DNA from: DASRWT01 sp963748485
GTDB lineage: Bacteria > Methylomirabilota > Methylomirabilia > Rokubacteriales > CSP1-6
Reading direction: 5' to 3'
Length of the DNA: 64,000 bases
NCBI GenBank assembly: GCA_963748485.1
Contig: CAVVJF010000009.1
Location: 1,580,103-1,644,102 of the forward strand
The notes beneath the pieces were generated by a model that saw only the letters and a list, made by a program, of their open reading frames with translations, searched no databases and was not told the origin of the DNA. Position 1 is the stretch's first letter, and each line of letters opens with the position of its first letter. Both the position numbers and the translations under genes were made by a program. Of this stretch, positions 9,273-18,171 are shown piece by piece.

Positions 9273-10151
9273 CTAGTGCGCCAGGCCGCGCAGGCGCGGG
9301 AGGGCGCGCGCGCTCACCGACACGGCGAGCAGCGGGCACCGGGCCTCGCGAAGGACGCGCTCGGTTGTACTGCCCCGCAGCGCGTCCATGAAGCCGTGCC
9401 GTCCTTGGGTCGTCATGACCACGAGGTCCGGCCCCCACTCCTGCATGGAGGCGACGAGGCGGTCCACGGCGGCGCCCGACTCCGTCTGCCGCTCCCAGCT
9501 CCAGGTCCCGCGCTGAGGCGTGACGATCGTGGGAAACGCGGCGTCGCCGACGTGGAGCAAGCGAAAGGTGATGGGATCGTTCCCCGCGAGCAAGGCCAGC
9601 GAGACCGCGGCGTCGATCGCGGGCTGCGCCGACGGTACGTGATCCACCGGCACGAGAATCCGGCGCAGGCCTAGCTCGCCGGTGTGCGGCGACACGAAGC
9701 CGGGTGCGCCCTCGGGAACGAAGAGGGCGATCTCGCCGGCGTGCTGACCGATGGCCGCGGCGACGCTCGGCTGTCGCCAGCGAGCGAACCCGTCCCGCGG
9801 GTGCGTGGCCATGACGATCAGGTCGGCGGGGTGCTCACGGAGGAACTCGCACGTTTGCGTCACTGGATCGGAGGCTGCCGCCTGCACCTTCTCGATGTGG
9901 ACGCCGAGCTCGGCGACCGCCGAGCTCGGGCTGCCGGGCGGCAGCACTCGCCATCGCTCGAGCGCCTCGCGCACGCCCGGGAAATTCTTCCAGCCGGTGG
10001 GCCCCGCGTCCGGGGCGACGTGCAGGACGCGGAGCTCACCGGTCGTGAGCAGGGTGAGCTTCAGGGCATGCGCGAACGCTAGCTCGCTGGCGGCGGAAAA
10101 ATCCGTCGGGTGGAGGAAGCGCCAGGAGCCGGCGCGCTCGGGATCGGTCAT
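9273..10151 (-). CDS. Tandem-domain universal stress protein (UspA family)
   Basis: Cytoplasmic protein of 292 aa made of two UspA domains. Domain 1 (about 10-140) begins RFLHPTDFSAASELAFAHA and ends at FVPEG. Domain 2 (about 158-285) begins RILVPVDHVPSA and carries an ATP-binding-type glycine motif in GRHGFMDALRGSTTERVL, followed by CPLLAVSV. The first domain has a degenerate glycine motif, so only the second is likely to bind ATP. It lies 13 bp downstream of the substrate-binding protein gene and 23 bp upstream of the LarA-like gene on the same strand, so it is probably in one transcript with them. Confidence 0.85.
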   Translation of the reverse strand: MTDPERAGSWRFLHPTDFSAASELAFAHALKLTLLTTGELRVLHVAPDAGPTGWKNFPGVREALERWRVLPPGSPSSAVAELGVHIEKVQAAASDPVTQTCEFLREHPADLIVMATHPRDGFARWRQPSVAAAIGQHAGEIALFVPEGAPGFVSPHTGELGLRRILVPVDHVPSAQPAIDAAVSLALLAGNDPITFRLLHVGDAAFPTIVTPQRGTWSWERQTESGAAVDRLVASMQEWGPDLVVMTTQGRHGFMDALRGSTTERVLREARCPLLAVSVSARALPRLRGLAH

Positions 10152-10164
10152 GCCGTGATGTCGT

Positions 10165-11712
10165 TCACGGCTTCAGGGCCATGTCGCGGGCCTGGATCAG
10201 CTCGTCGCTGCGGGCCTTCCAAGTGAGCCGCTTGCTGGCGCCGTAGAGATCGATCTGCTGATAGAGCGGGATCGACGGCACTTCCTCGATCCAGAGCTTG
10301 TTGATCTTGTGGTACTGGGCCAGCCGCTTCTTCTCGTCCATCTGGCTCTGCGCCTCCTCCGTCATCCCGTTGAAGTCGGGGTTGTCCCAGTTGACGAAGA
10401 GGCCGGGGGCCTTGAAGAGGGGCACGTAGATGGCCTCGGCGTCCATGGTGGGATGGCCCCAGCCGATCAGCCACACCGGGCCGGCTTTGTGCACGTACAC
10501 CATATTGTTCAGATAGGCCACGAACTCGTGCGTGCGCAGCGTGGTGCGGATACCCGCCTTGGTGAGCTGGCCCGCCACCGCCTCCGCGACCTCCTTGTCG
10601 CGCACGTAGCGGCCCTGGGGGCCGTTGAGCACGATGTCGATGCCGTTCGGGAACCCGGCCTCGGCCAGCAGCTTCTTGGTGCGGGCGAGGTCCTGCTTGA
10701 CGGGCTTGAGCGATGGATCGAAGCCGAAGTGCAGCGGGGTCAGCATGGTGGCCGTCCGCACCGCCTTGCCGTCCATCACCCCGCGGATGATCTCGTCCGC
10801 GTCCACCGCCGAGGACAGGGCCTGCCGCACGCGCTTGTCCGCGGTGGGCCCCGCGTAGGCGCCGATCGTCTTATGGGAGGCGTCCATCTGGTGCGTGTAG
10901 ATCATGAGCTGGATGGTCCGGATGGACGGCGCCGTGCTGAGGAAGATCTTCGGGTGCTTCTCGATGATCTTGGCCAGATGAGGCGGAATGTTGACGGCGA
11001 CGTCGATCTCGCCGTTCTGGAGGGCGGCCACGCGGACGGCGTCGTCGGGAATCGGTTTGAAGACGACCGTCTTGATGTTGGGGGCGCCCCGCCAGTGATT
11101 GGGGACGGCCTCCATCACGATCTCCTCGTCCTTGGCCCAGCGCACGAACTTGTAGGGCCCGGTGCCGATCGGATTTTTGGAGATCGCTGCGGAGTCCTTG
11201 CCCGTGTACTCCTTGGCGGGGTACATCGACGCGCTCCGGAGGGTCAGGTGGGGGACGAACACCGGCCACGGCTTCTTGGTGTGCACGCGCACCGTGTACT
11301 GGTCCACGATCTCGACCCGATCGACGAGGCCGAAGGACGGCGCGCCCCGGAGCTTGTTGGCGGGGTTGGAGAGCCGCTCGAGGCTGAACTTTACCGAGTC
11401 GGCGTTGAAGTCTTCCCCGTTGTGGAACTTCACGCCCTTGCGGAGCTTGATCTCCCAGGTGGTGGGCGCCACCAGCTTGGGCAGCTCGGCGGCCAGCGCC
11501 GGCACCAGCTTCAGGCTCTGGTCGCGCTCCACCAGCATGTCGAACATCTGAGCCCCCACGTTGGAGGCGGGCTGCTCGGACTGATTCATCATGTCGAGCG
11601 TGGTGGGGTCCACGCCCTGGGCGATGACGACCTTGCCTTCCGGGGCTGCGAGCGCCGCGGCGGGAAGCGTCAGGACAGTCAGTGCGAGGACGACGGCGCG
11701 CCAATTCCTCAT
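10165..11712 (-). CDS. ABC transporter substrate-binding protein, peptide/nickel family 5
   Basis: Periplasmic solute-binding protein of the DppA/OppA/NikA class, 515 aa. A signal peptide is clear (MRNWRAVVLALTVLTLPAAALA, cleavage near AAPEG). The family signature region reads WEIKLRKGVKFHNGEDFNADSVKFSLERL at about 90-120. A GGGAGG ribosome site precedes the ATG. There is no permease or ATPase gene next to it, so it must feed an unlinked transporter or act as a sensor. It starts a minus-strand run with the stress protein and the LarA-like gene, which hints at an oligopeptide, metal or hydroxy-acid ligand, but the ligand cannot be read. Confidence 0.88.
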   Translation of the reverse strand: MRNWRAVVLALTVLTLPAAALAAPEGKVVIAQGVDPTTLDMMNQSEQPASNVGAQMFDMLVERDQSLKLVPALAAELPKLVAPTTWEIKLRKGVKFHNGEDFNADSVKFSLERLSNPANKLRGAPSFGLVDRVEIVDQYTVRVHTKKPWPVFVPHLTLRSASMYPAKEYTGKDSAAISKNPIGTGPYKFVRWAKDEEIVMEAVPNHWRGAPNIKTVVFKPIPDDAVRVAALQNGEIDVAVNIPPHLAKIIEKHPKIFLSTAPSIRTIQLMIYTHQMDASHKTIGAYAGPTADKRVRQALSSAVDADEIIRGVMDGKAVRTATMLTPLHFGFDPSLKPVKQDLARTKKLLAEAGFPNGIDIVLNGPQGRYVRDKEVAEAVAGQLTKAGIRTTLRTHEFVAYLNNMVYVHKAGPVWLIGWGHPTMDAEAIYVPLFKAPGLFVNWDNPDFNGMTEEAQSQMDEKKRLAQYHKINKLWIEEVPSIPLYQQIDLYGASKRLTWKARSDELIQARDMALKP

Positions 11713-11780
11713 GGGAGCCTCCCTTGGGTGCCGCTACTCTACCACGGGCCTCCGTGTAGTATCGGGGGTCGGAGGTAACG

Positions 11781-12842
11781 ATGCGCTTCGGGACGTTTTT
11801 CTTCTTCCAGGCTGCGCCGGGGCTCAGCCATGCCGAGGTGGTCCACCGCGAGCTCGAGCAGATGCGGTGGACGGAGGAGCTCGGCTTCGACCAGATCTGG
11901 CTCACCGAGCACCACTTCATCGACTACGGCCTCGCGGTGGATCCCGCCAGCCTCGCCGCCACCGCCGCCGCCCTCACCCACCGCGTCCGCATCGGCCTGG
12001 CCGCCGCGATCCTGCCCTTCCATCACCCGCTGCGCCTGGCCGAGCAGCTGGCCCTCATCGACATCATCTCGAAGGGGCGCCTGGACGTCGGCGTGGGGCG
12101 CGGCAACCGCCCAGCCGAGTTCCGCGGCTACCACGTACCCCAGCAGGAGAACCGCGAGCGCTTCGACGAGGCGGTGGACATTATGCTCCGGGCCTGGACG
12201 GAAGAGCGGTTCGCTCACACCGGCCGCTTCTTCACGATCGGCGAGACGCGCCTCATCCCCAAGCCCTGGCAGCGCCCGCATCCGCCCATCTATCAGGTGT
12301 GCGGCAGCGACGACGGCATCGAGAGCTCGGCGGCCCGCGGCTGGCCCATGCTCAACTCGATCCTCACCGGGCCCATCAGCCAGCTCGTCAAGCGGCGCGA
12401 TTCGTACGTCACCGCTCTCCACAAGCATGGCCGCGGCGAGGCCGAGATCGCGGCGCTCATGAAGGACTGGGGCGTCTCGCGCCAGATCTACGTGGCGCCC
12501 ACGGACGACCAAGCCCTCGCCGAGGCCAAGGACGCCGAGATGTGGTATCAGGACTCGCTGCGCCGCTTTCAGGTGCCGGAGCGCATCGAGGACGCGCATC
12601 CGAGTCTCCAGCCCGGCTTCCGCGCCGCCGCCGAGCGCTTCGCCAAGGTGACGTGGGAGGGCCTCGTGACGGAGACCCTCGCGTTCGGCTCCCCGGACAC
12701 CGTCAGCCGCACGATCGAGGAGATGCGCGCCATGGGTGTGGGACACGTGCTCTGTTGGATGAACTTCGGCGGCCTCCCCCAGGACAAGATCCGCCGCTCG
12801 ATGGAGCTCTTCGCCACCGAGGTCATGCCCCACTTCCGCTGA
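11781..12842 (+). CDS. LLM-class flavin-dependent monooxygenase (luciferase-like)
   Basis: Bacterial luciferase-fold flavin oxidoreductase of 353 aa. It begins MRFGTFFFFQ and shows the family pattern WLTEHHF at about 40, LPFHHPLRLAEQLALIDIISKGRLDVGVGRG at about 77-107, and KPWQRPHPPI near 170. These correspond to the flavin-binding barrel core. A GGAGGT ribosome site lies 5 bp before the ATG. It is divergent from the substrate-binding protein gene and 150 bp upstream of the aldehyde oxidoreductase operon. Whether it uses reduced FMN or F420 cannot be decided. It is one of five LLM genes in the window. Confidence 0.87.
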   Translation: MRFGTFFFFQAAPGLSHAEVVHRELEQMRWTEELGFDQIWLTEHHFIDYGLAVDPASLAATAAALTHRVRIGLAAAILPFHHPLRLAEQLALIDIISKGRLDVGVGRGNRPAEFRGYHVPQQENRERFDEAVDIMLRAWTEERFAHTGRFFTIGETRLIPKPWQRPHPPIYQVCGSDDGIESSAARGWPMLNSILTGPISQLVKRRDSYVTALHKHGRGEAEIAALMKDWGVSRQIYVAPTDDQALAEAKDAEMWYQDSLRRFQVPERIEDAHPSLQPGFRAAAERFAKVTWEGLVTETLAFGSPDTVSRTIEEMRAMGVGHVLCWMNFGGLPQDKIRRSMELFATEVMPHFR

Positions 12843-12992
12843 CGGGGGGTCCGGCGGCAGCCCGGACTCACTATCGGCGGGTAGATTCTCCCGGGCGCCG
12901 GTCGCGTCGTCGGCAAGCCCGCGTTATCTCGATCCGCGCGCCGATGGCACCCCCGTTGCAGTCACAAAGGCCCGAGCGAAATAGGTGCCTGC

Positions 12993-13589
12993 GTGAAACC
13001 CGTCCAAACCGGAGAAGGCGTCTACGCGGCGACCGAGCTGGCACACGTCGATGGCGACGGCGGCCGAGGCGACGTGCCGCGCGTCTCCGTCAACGGCGTC
13101 ACGCACGACCTGCCCCTCGATCCCCGCGTCACGCTGCTGGACTTCCTGCGCGAAGGCCTCGGCCTGACCGGCACGAAGGTCGGCTGCGATCATGGCCAGT
13201 GCGGAGCATGCACCGTGCTCGTCAACGGCCGCCGCATCAACTCCTGTCTGACCCTCGCCGTCGCGCACGCGGGTGATGAGGTGACGACGGTCGAGGGCCT
13301 GGCGCTCGCGGACGGCACGCTCCATCCGGTGCAGGCGGCCTTCGTGGCGCATGACGGCTTTCAGTGCGGCTACTGCACGCCGGGGCAGATCTGCGCCGCG
13401 GTGGCCCTTCTGTCGGAGGCGGCGGCGGGCGAGCCGAGCGCGGCGACCCCCGACATCCGAAGCAACGCCCCCATCCGCCTGACCGACGAGGAGATCCGTG
13501 AGCGCCTGAGCGGCAACCTCTGCCGCTGCGGGGCGTACCCGAACATCGTGGCCGCCGTGCGCGCGGCGGTTCCGGACCGGTACCGGTGA
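12993..13589 (+). CDS. paoA: Molybdenum hydroxylase [2Fe-2S] subunit, PaoA-like
   Basis: Electron-transfer subunit of a xanthine-oxidase-family enzyme, 198 aa. The plant-type ferredoxin cluster is Cys65, Cys70, Cys73 and Cys85; the second helical cluster is Cys125, Cys128, Cys177 and Cys179 (FQCGYCTPGQ and NLCRCGAYPN). A 15-20 residue insertion between the second-cluster cysteine pairs (about 143-163) is as in the PaoA/YagT group. It starts with GTG; no twin-arginine signal precedes the domain, unlike E. coli PaoA, so the enzyme is predicted to be cytoplasmic. Its stop overlaps the next start as GTGA. Confidence 0.87.
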   Translation: MKPVQTGEGVYAATELAHVDGDGGRGDVPRVSVNGVTHDLPLDPRVTLLDFLREGLGLTGTKVGCDHGQCGACTVLVNGRRINSCLTLAVAHAGDEVTTVEGLALADGTLHPVQAAFVAHDGFQCGYCTPGQICAAVALLSEAAAGEPSAATPDIRSNAPIRLTDEEIRERLSGNLCRCGAYPNIVAAVRAAVPDRYR

Positions 13590-14575
13590 AGCCCTTCGGC
13601 TACGCGCGCGCGGCGGACGTCGGCGGCGCGGTAGCGGCCCTTCGCGAGGGCCGCGGCGTCCGCTTGCTCGCGGGCGGCACAAATCTGCTGGACCTCATGA
13701 AGACCGGGGTGGAGGCACCCACGCGCCTCGTCGATGTGAGCCGGCTGCCGCTCGCCCAGATCGCCGAGCACGCGGGCGGCGTCCGCATCGGCGCCCTCGC
13801 GCGCAACAGCGACGTGGCGAGTCACCCCCTGATACGGCGGCGCTACCCCGTGCTCGCGGAGGCCCTGCTCGCGGGCGCCTCGCCCCAGCTGCGCAACATG
13901 GCCACGGTGGGTGGCAACCTCATGCAGCGCACGCGCTGCTACTACTTCACCGACCCGACGTTCGCCGAGTGCAACAAGCGGCGTCCCGGCTCGGGGTGCG
14001 CCGCCCGCGAGGGGCGGGCGCGGATCCACGCCATTCTGGGCGCCAGCGAGCACTGCATCGCCACGCACCCGAGCGACATGGCGGTGGCGCTCGCCGCGCT
14101 CGACGCGGTGGTGGAAGTGACGGGGCCCGCGGGCGCCCGCGAGATCCCCCTGACGGACTTCCATCGCCTGCCCGGCACGACGCCTGAGGTGGAGACGGAG
14201 CTACGGGGCGACGAGCTGATCACGGCGGTGGTACTGCCGCCCCTGCCCTTCGCCTGGCGCTCGCACTATCTCAAGGTGCGCGATCGCGAGTCCTACGCCT
14301 TCGCGCTCGTGTCGGTGGCCGCCGCCCTGGATCTCGACCGCGACGGCGCCATCCGGCGGGCCTGCCTCGCCCTGGGCGGCGTGGCGCACAAGCCGTGGCG
14401 GGTCGCGGCGGCGGAGCGCGCCCTCGTGGGACAGCGGCCCGACGCCGACGCGTTCACGACGGCGGCCGCCGCGCTGCTCGAGGGCGCCCGGCCCTATCGC
14501 GATAACGCCTTCAAGGTGCCGCTGGCGCGGCGCGCGGTGGTGCGCGCGCTGACCATCACGGCCGCGCTCAGCTGA
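13586..14575 (+). CDS. paoB: Molybdenum hydroxylase FAD subunit with extra [4Fe-4S] site, PaoB-like
   Basis: FAD-binding medium subunit, 329 aa. The FAD motif is LLAGGTNLLDLMK at about 27-39 and the second is ATVGGNLMQRT at about 106-116. It contains the cysteine insertion that distinguishes PaoB/YagS from ordinary CoxM subunits: Cys118, Cys129, Cys138 and Cys157, spread over TRCYYF...ECNKR...GSGCAA...EHCIAT, expected to bind a [4Fe-4S] cluster. It overlaps paoA by 4 bp and precedes paoC by 7 bp, so the three are a tight operon. Electrons would pass from the molybdenum site through the clusters to FAD. Confidence 0.87.
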   Translation: MKPFGYARAADVGGAVAALREGRGVRLLAGGTNLLDLMKTGVEAPTRLVDVSRLPLAQIAEHAGGVRIGALARNSDVASHPLIRRRYPVLAEALLAGASPQLRNMATVGGNLMQRTRCYYFTDPTFAECNKRRPGSGCAAREGRARIHAILGASEHCIATHPSDMAVALAALDAVVEVTGPAGAREIPLTDFHRLPGTTPEVETELRGDELITAVVLPPLPFAWRSHYLKVRDRESYAFALVSVAAALDLDRDGAIRRACLALGGVAHKPWRVAAAERALVGQRPDADAFTTAAAALLEGARPYRDNAFKVPLARRAVVRALTITAALS

Positions 14576-14582
14576 GGCGACG

Positions 14583-16721
14583 ATGCCCGACTCCGTGGGG
14601 CAGCCGCTCGATCGCGTGGACGGGCGCGCCAAGGTGACCGGCGCCGCCGTCTACACCGCCAACCGCACGCTCCCGGGACTGGCCCACGGCGTGATCGTCC
14701 CGAGCGCCATCGCGCATGGCCACGTCGTCGCGATCGATTCGCGCGAGGCGGAGCGCGTCACCGGCGTGCTGCTCGTGCTCACCCACGCCAATGCCGGTCG
14801 CCTCCCCGGCGGCGTGGGCAGGGACCGCGATGGCAATCACGCGATCCTCGCGCTCCAGGATCGCGTGATCCGCTACGCGAATCAGCCGATCGCGGTGGTG
14901 GTGGCGGAGACCCTCGAGCAGGCGCGCGAGGGAGCGGGCCGCCTCATCATCCGCTATGCCGAGAAGGCGCCCGTGACCGGACTCGAGCGCGCCGGCGCGC
15001 GATCCCTCCGACCCAAGGAGGTGTCGGAGGAGGAGCCCGACACGAGCCGAGGCAACGTGAGGGCCGCGCTCGCGAACGCCGACACGTGGATCGAGGAAAC
15101 GTACACGACGGCGATGGCCGCCCACAACCCGATGGAGCCGCATGCCACCGTGGCCTCCTGGGACGAGGGCGGCCTGACGCTCTACGACACCACGCAGGGC
15201 CTCTTCGATTGTCAGGCGCGCGTGGCGCGGATCTTCGGGCTCCGCAAGCAGGCGGTGCGCGTAGTCTCGACCTACCTGGGCGGCGGCTTCGGCAGCAAGG
15301 GGCCGGTGTGGTCTCACGTCGTCCTGGCCGCCATGGCCGCGAAACAGCTGGGGCGGCCGGTGAAGCTCGTGCTCGCGCGGCCGCAGATGTTCGGGCCGGT
15401 CGGCTGGCGGTCGCGGACGAGGCAGACGGTGGCTCTGGGCGCCACCCCGGACGGCGCTCTCACCGTCTTGCGACACGCGAGCCTCGCCGAGACGTCCACC
15501 TTCGACGACTACATGGAGGCCTGCGGCCTGGCGGCCCGGACGCTCTACGCCGCCCCCGCCCGGGCGACCAGCCACCGCTTCGTGCGTTCGAATATCGGGA
15601 CGCCGTCCTACATGCGCGCGCCCGGCTGGGCGCCGGGCACCTTCGCGCTGGAATGCGCCATGGACGAGCTCGCCGAGGCATTGCGCATGGACCCCCTCGC
15701 GCTGCGACTGCGGAACCTGGCCGCGCGGCATCCTCGGACGCGCCGGCCTTGGTCGAGCGACGCCCTCCGGGCGTGCTATCAGATGGGGGCCGCGCGCTTC
15801 GGCTGGCAGCGCCGGACGCCTGAGCCCGGCCGCTGGCGCCAGGGGCACTGGCGGATCGGCTGGGGCGTGGCCACGTCCGTCTACCCCGTGCACTACAGTC
15901 CCGCGTCGGCGCGGGCCCGACTGCACGCGGACGGCCGCCTCCTCGTCGAGACCGGTAGCCAGGACATCGGCACCGGGACCTACACGATCCTCACGCAGAT
16001 CGCAGCCGATGCCCTCGGATTACAGCCCGCAGACGTGGCGGTGCGGCTCGGAGATACACGCTATCCGGAGACCCCCATGTCGGGCGGGTCGCAGACGGCG
16101 GTGAGCGCGGGCACGGCCGTGCAGAAGGCCGTGCTCGCGCTGCGGCGGAAGCTCGTGCAGCTGGCGGTGGCCGACCCAGCGGGACCTCTCCATCGGGAGA
16201 GGCTCGCGGCCGTGCTGGCGCGGCAGCGGCGCGCCCACGTCGAGGCGCTCGCGCATGCCGAGCCCGGCCAGGGCACGCCGCGCTACGCCGCGTATGCCTT
16301 CGGGGCCCAGTTCGCCGAGGTCCTGGTGGATACCGACCTCGGCCGCGTCCGCGTGAAGCGCATGGTGGGTGTGTTCGACATCGGCCGGGTGCTCAACGCG
16401 AAGACCGCCCGCAGTCAGCTGATGGGCGGCATGGTGTGGGGCATCGGCATGGCGCTGCACGAGCGGACAGAGATCGATGAGCGGCTCGGCCGGGTGGTCA
16501 ACGGCAACCTCGCCGAGTACCACGTGCCCGTCCAGGCCGACGTGCCCGAGATCGACGTGTCCTGGATCGGGACCCCCGACGAGCGCGCCAATCCCCTCGG
16601 CGCCAAGGGGATCGGCGAGCTCGGGATCACGGGGGTGGCCGCCGCCATCGCCAACGCCGTGTTCCACGCGACCGGCCGCCGCGTCCGCGAGCTGCCGATC
16701 ACGCTCGACCGGCTGCTCTAG
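14583..16721 (+). CDS. paoC: Molybdenum hydroxylase large subunit, PaoC-like aldehyde oxidoreductase
   Basis: Molybdopterin-binding catalytic subunit, 712 aa, close to the length of E. coli PaoC. It starts DSVGQPLDRVDGRAKVTGAAVY, the usual N-terminal a/b hammerhead of the family. Core motifs include YLGGGFGSKG near 234, YMRAPGWAPGTFALECAMDEL near 344, and GAKGIGELGITG with the catalytic glutamate at Glu679. The family oxidises aldehydes or N-heterocycles using water as oxygen source. No XdhC/PaoD-type chaperone gene follows; the next gene is convergent and shares the CTAG stop overlap at 16718-16721. The substrate is not determinable. Confidence 0.87.
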   Translation: MPDSVGQPLDRVDGRAKVTGAAVYTANRTLPGLAHGVIVPSAIAHGHVVAIDSREAERVTGVLLVLTHANAGRLPGGVGRDRDGNHAILALQDRVIRYANQPIAVVVAETLEQAREGAGRLIIRYAEKAPVTGLERAGARSLRPKEVSEEEPDTSRGNVRAALANADTWIEETYTTAMAAHNPMEPHATVASWDEGGLTLYDTTQGLFDCQARVARIFGLRKQAVRVVSTYLGGGFGSKGPVWSHVVLAAMAAKQLGRPVKLVLARPQMFGPVGWRSRTRQTVALGATPDGALTVLRHASLAETSTFDDYMEACGLAARTLYAAPARATSHRFVRSNIGTPSYMRAPGWAPGTFALECAMDELAEALRMDPLALRLRNLAARHPRTRRPWSSDALRACYQMGAARFGWQRRTPEPGRWRQGHWRIGWGVATSVYPVHYSPASARARLHADGRLLVETGSQDIGTGTYTILTQIAADALGLQPADVAVRLGDTRYPETPMSGGSQTAVSAGTAVQKAVLALRRKLVQLAVADPAGPLHRERLAAVLARQRRAHVEALAHAEPGQGTPRYAAYAFGAQFAEVLVDTDLGRVRVKRMVGVFDIGRVLNAKTARSQLMGGMVWGIGMALHERTEIDERLGRVVNGNLAEYHVPVQADVPEIDVSWIGTPDERANPLGAKGIGELGITGVAAAIANAVFHATGRRVRELPITLDRLL

Positions 16722-17152
16722 TCGTTGGGGGGCGCGGCGCTGATTTCGCCCAGCGCCGACTCGGGATTCCGTTCCAGCGCGAGATCGCCCAGCGAGACGA
16801 TGCCCACCGGGCGCCCGCGCTCCACCACCGGCAGTCGGCGGATCGAGCGCTCGCGCATCAGGGCCACCGCCTCGTCGATGGTCTCGTTGGGGCTGATGGT
16901 GGTGAGCTCCTGGCTGGCCACCTCGCCCACCGGCGTGTCGACCGGCCATCCCTCCGCGACCGCCCGCACGACGATGTCGCGATCGGTGAGGATGCCGGTG
17001 ATCTGGCCACCGTTCAAGACCACCACGTTGCCGATGCCGGCATCGCGCATCCGGCGCGCCGCCTGCTCGATGGTCATGGTGGGGGTCACCGTGATGGGCT
17101 CTGGGGTCATGACGTCTCGAATCAATTCGCCTCCGCCTCGCTGCAGACTCAT
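16718..17152 (-). CDS. Tandem CBS-domain protein
   Basis: Small regulatory protein of 144 aa with a pair of CBS domains (a Bateman module) and nothing else. Domain 1 runs from IRDVMTPEPITVTPTMTI to ILTDRDIVVRAV; domain 2 from VASQELTTISPNETIDEAV to PVGIVSLGDLA. Such stand-alone proteins usually bind adenine nucleotides and modulate partner proteins. The start was set at 17152 because a GGAGG site lies 8 bases upstream; a longer frame to 17242 has no support. It is convergent with paoC, and no partner is indicated by the neighbours. Confidence 0.85.
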   Translation of the reverse strand: MSLQRGGGELIRDVMTPEPITVTPTMTIEQAARRMRDAGIGNVVVLNGGQITGILTDRDIVVRAVAEGWPVDTPVGEVASQELTTISPNETIDEAVALMRERSIRRLPVVERGRPVGIVSLGDLALERNPESALGEISAAPPND

Positions 17153-17349
17153 GGCTACGCCTCCGTCAGGGGGTTTCGTGTCGTCGCTCGGCCATCTGGA
17201 CGGTTGATCGCAAGCGACATGCCATGGATACGCGCCCTGCATGGTTCCCGCGTGGGCAGGGGAGGAGCGTTTCTAGCGATCGAAAGGGCGAGAGGGGGCG
17301 GGGGGCGGGGTTCTTCCGACCGGGTAGATCTGGCGTTACCGCACGGGGG

Positions 17350-18087
17350 CTACAGGTACCGGGTGGGCCAGTTGATCGTGCGCCACATGTGCGCGGAGGG
17401 GCTGGCGTCGAAGCCCAGCCCTTCCTTCGGCTGCTTGAAGTGCCGGCCGACGATGTCGGTGAACTCCTCCATTTGCACGGTGACGTTCGGATCGAACGCG
17501 TAGAGGTCGTTCACGGTGATGAGCCGCGACGTCATGTACCACTTGTGCTCGCGCGCCGTCCGGTAGGCCCGCTCGATATGCGGCTCAGGCCGGTAGTCCT
17601 CGCCGAAGAGGGTCTTGTAGAGCTCGGGGTACTGGTAGCCCACCGACTCGTCGGGGTAGAAGCGCAGCGCCTGGTGATAGCGGATGGCCCAGGAGATCTC
17701 TTCGTCCACGTAAGGCTCCACCAGCTGGGCGGCCCAGTAGCCGTGGTCGCTCCGGATGAAGCCGGTGATGGCGAGGTCGTGGAGGAAGCACGCGACGACG
17801 ACCTTCTCGGGGGCGCCGGACTTGAGCGCCAGACGCGCGCTCTGGAGCATGTGCATGGAGGGCCCGAAGCGCAGCCGGTAGAAGTCGAACAGCGTCGGCT
17901 TGTCCGGCATCTTCGCCAGCCGGTTGTCGTGCCCCATCAGGAAGAGCCGGCCCTTGGCGTCGGGCCGCGGGTTCGGCTCCCGGGGATCGCGCTCGCCCGA
18001 CGTGTAGATCACCGACTTCACGGCGATCCTGTCCAACTCCTGGCTGAGGGCGTGCTCGGCGGCTTCCGCGCGCTGGAGTGTCGTCAT
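17350..18087 (-). CDS. HD-domain protein
   Basis: Putative metal-dependent phosphohydrolase-fold protein, 245 aa. The HD signature is present as His79, the doublet His103-Asp104 in ACFLHDLAITG, His115 and a further His138 in AIRYHQALRF. It has no other domain. The final ~60 residues are Trp/Tyr-rich (KWYMTSRLITVNDLYAF, HMWRTINWPTRYL). The ligand set suggests a mononuclear or dinuclear metal site as in HD hydrolases or mixed-valent di-iron HD oxygenases; which is unknown. The start is at 18087, immediately after a promoter-like sequence and without a ribosome site, so the message may be leaderless. It is divergent from cinA. Confidence 0.75.
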   Translation of the reverse strand: MTTLQRAEAAEHALSQELDRIAVKSVIYTSGERDPREPNPRPDAKGRLFLMGHDNRLAKMPDKPTLFDFYRLRFGPSMHMLQSARLALKSGAPEKVVVACFLHDLAITGFIRSDHGYWAAQLVEPYVDEEISWAIRYHQALRFYPDESVGYQYPELYKTLFGEDYRPEPHIERAYRTAREHKWYMTSRLITVNDLYAFDPNVTVQMEEFTDIVGRHFKQPKEGLGFDASPSAHMWRTINWPTRYL

Positions 18088-18093
18088 GCGCCC

Positions 18094-18123
18094 ATCATCC
18101 GCCCCCCCTCCGCCGCATGTCAA
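18094..18123 (-). promoter_or_regulatory. Sigma-70-type promoter for the HD gene, leaderless
   Basis: On the minus strand a perfect TTGACA (18123-18118) is followed after 18 bases by GATGAT (18099-18094), a 4/6 match to the -10 box. Only six bases then separate it from the ATG at 18087, which puts the expected transcription start at or next to the start codon. Confidence 0.45.
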
Positions 18124-18142
18124 GATTGCTCCGGTGTATGAT

Positions 18143-18166
18143 CCCCCGGGGGCAAAGCCCCGGGGG
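18143..18166 (+). promoter_or_regulatory. GC hairpin that buries the cinA ribosome site
   Basis: Nine perfect G-C pairs (18143-18151 with 18158-18166) close a short GCAAAG loop. The 3' arm is the G-run that would be the Shine-Dalgarno sequence, five bases before the ATG at 18172. A TATGAT -10-like box ends at 18142, directly before the hairpin, so the 5' end of the message would begin in it. Confidence 0.6.
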
Positions 18167-18171
18167 TGACC

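Noticed and set aside
11724..11762. Promoter TTGGGT ... TAGTAT before the 11.8-kb LLM gene
   Set aside because: The boxes are 27 bases apart, far from 17, so they cannot be one promoter.
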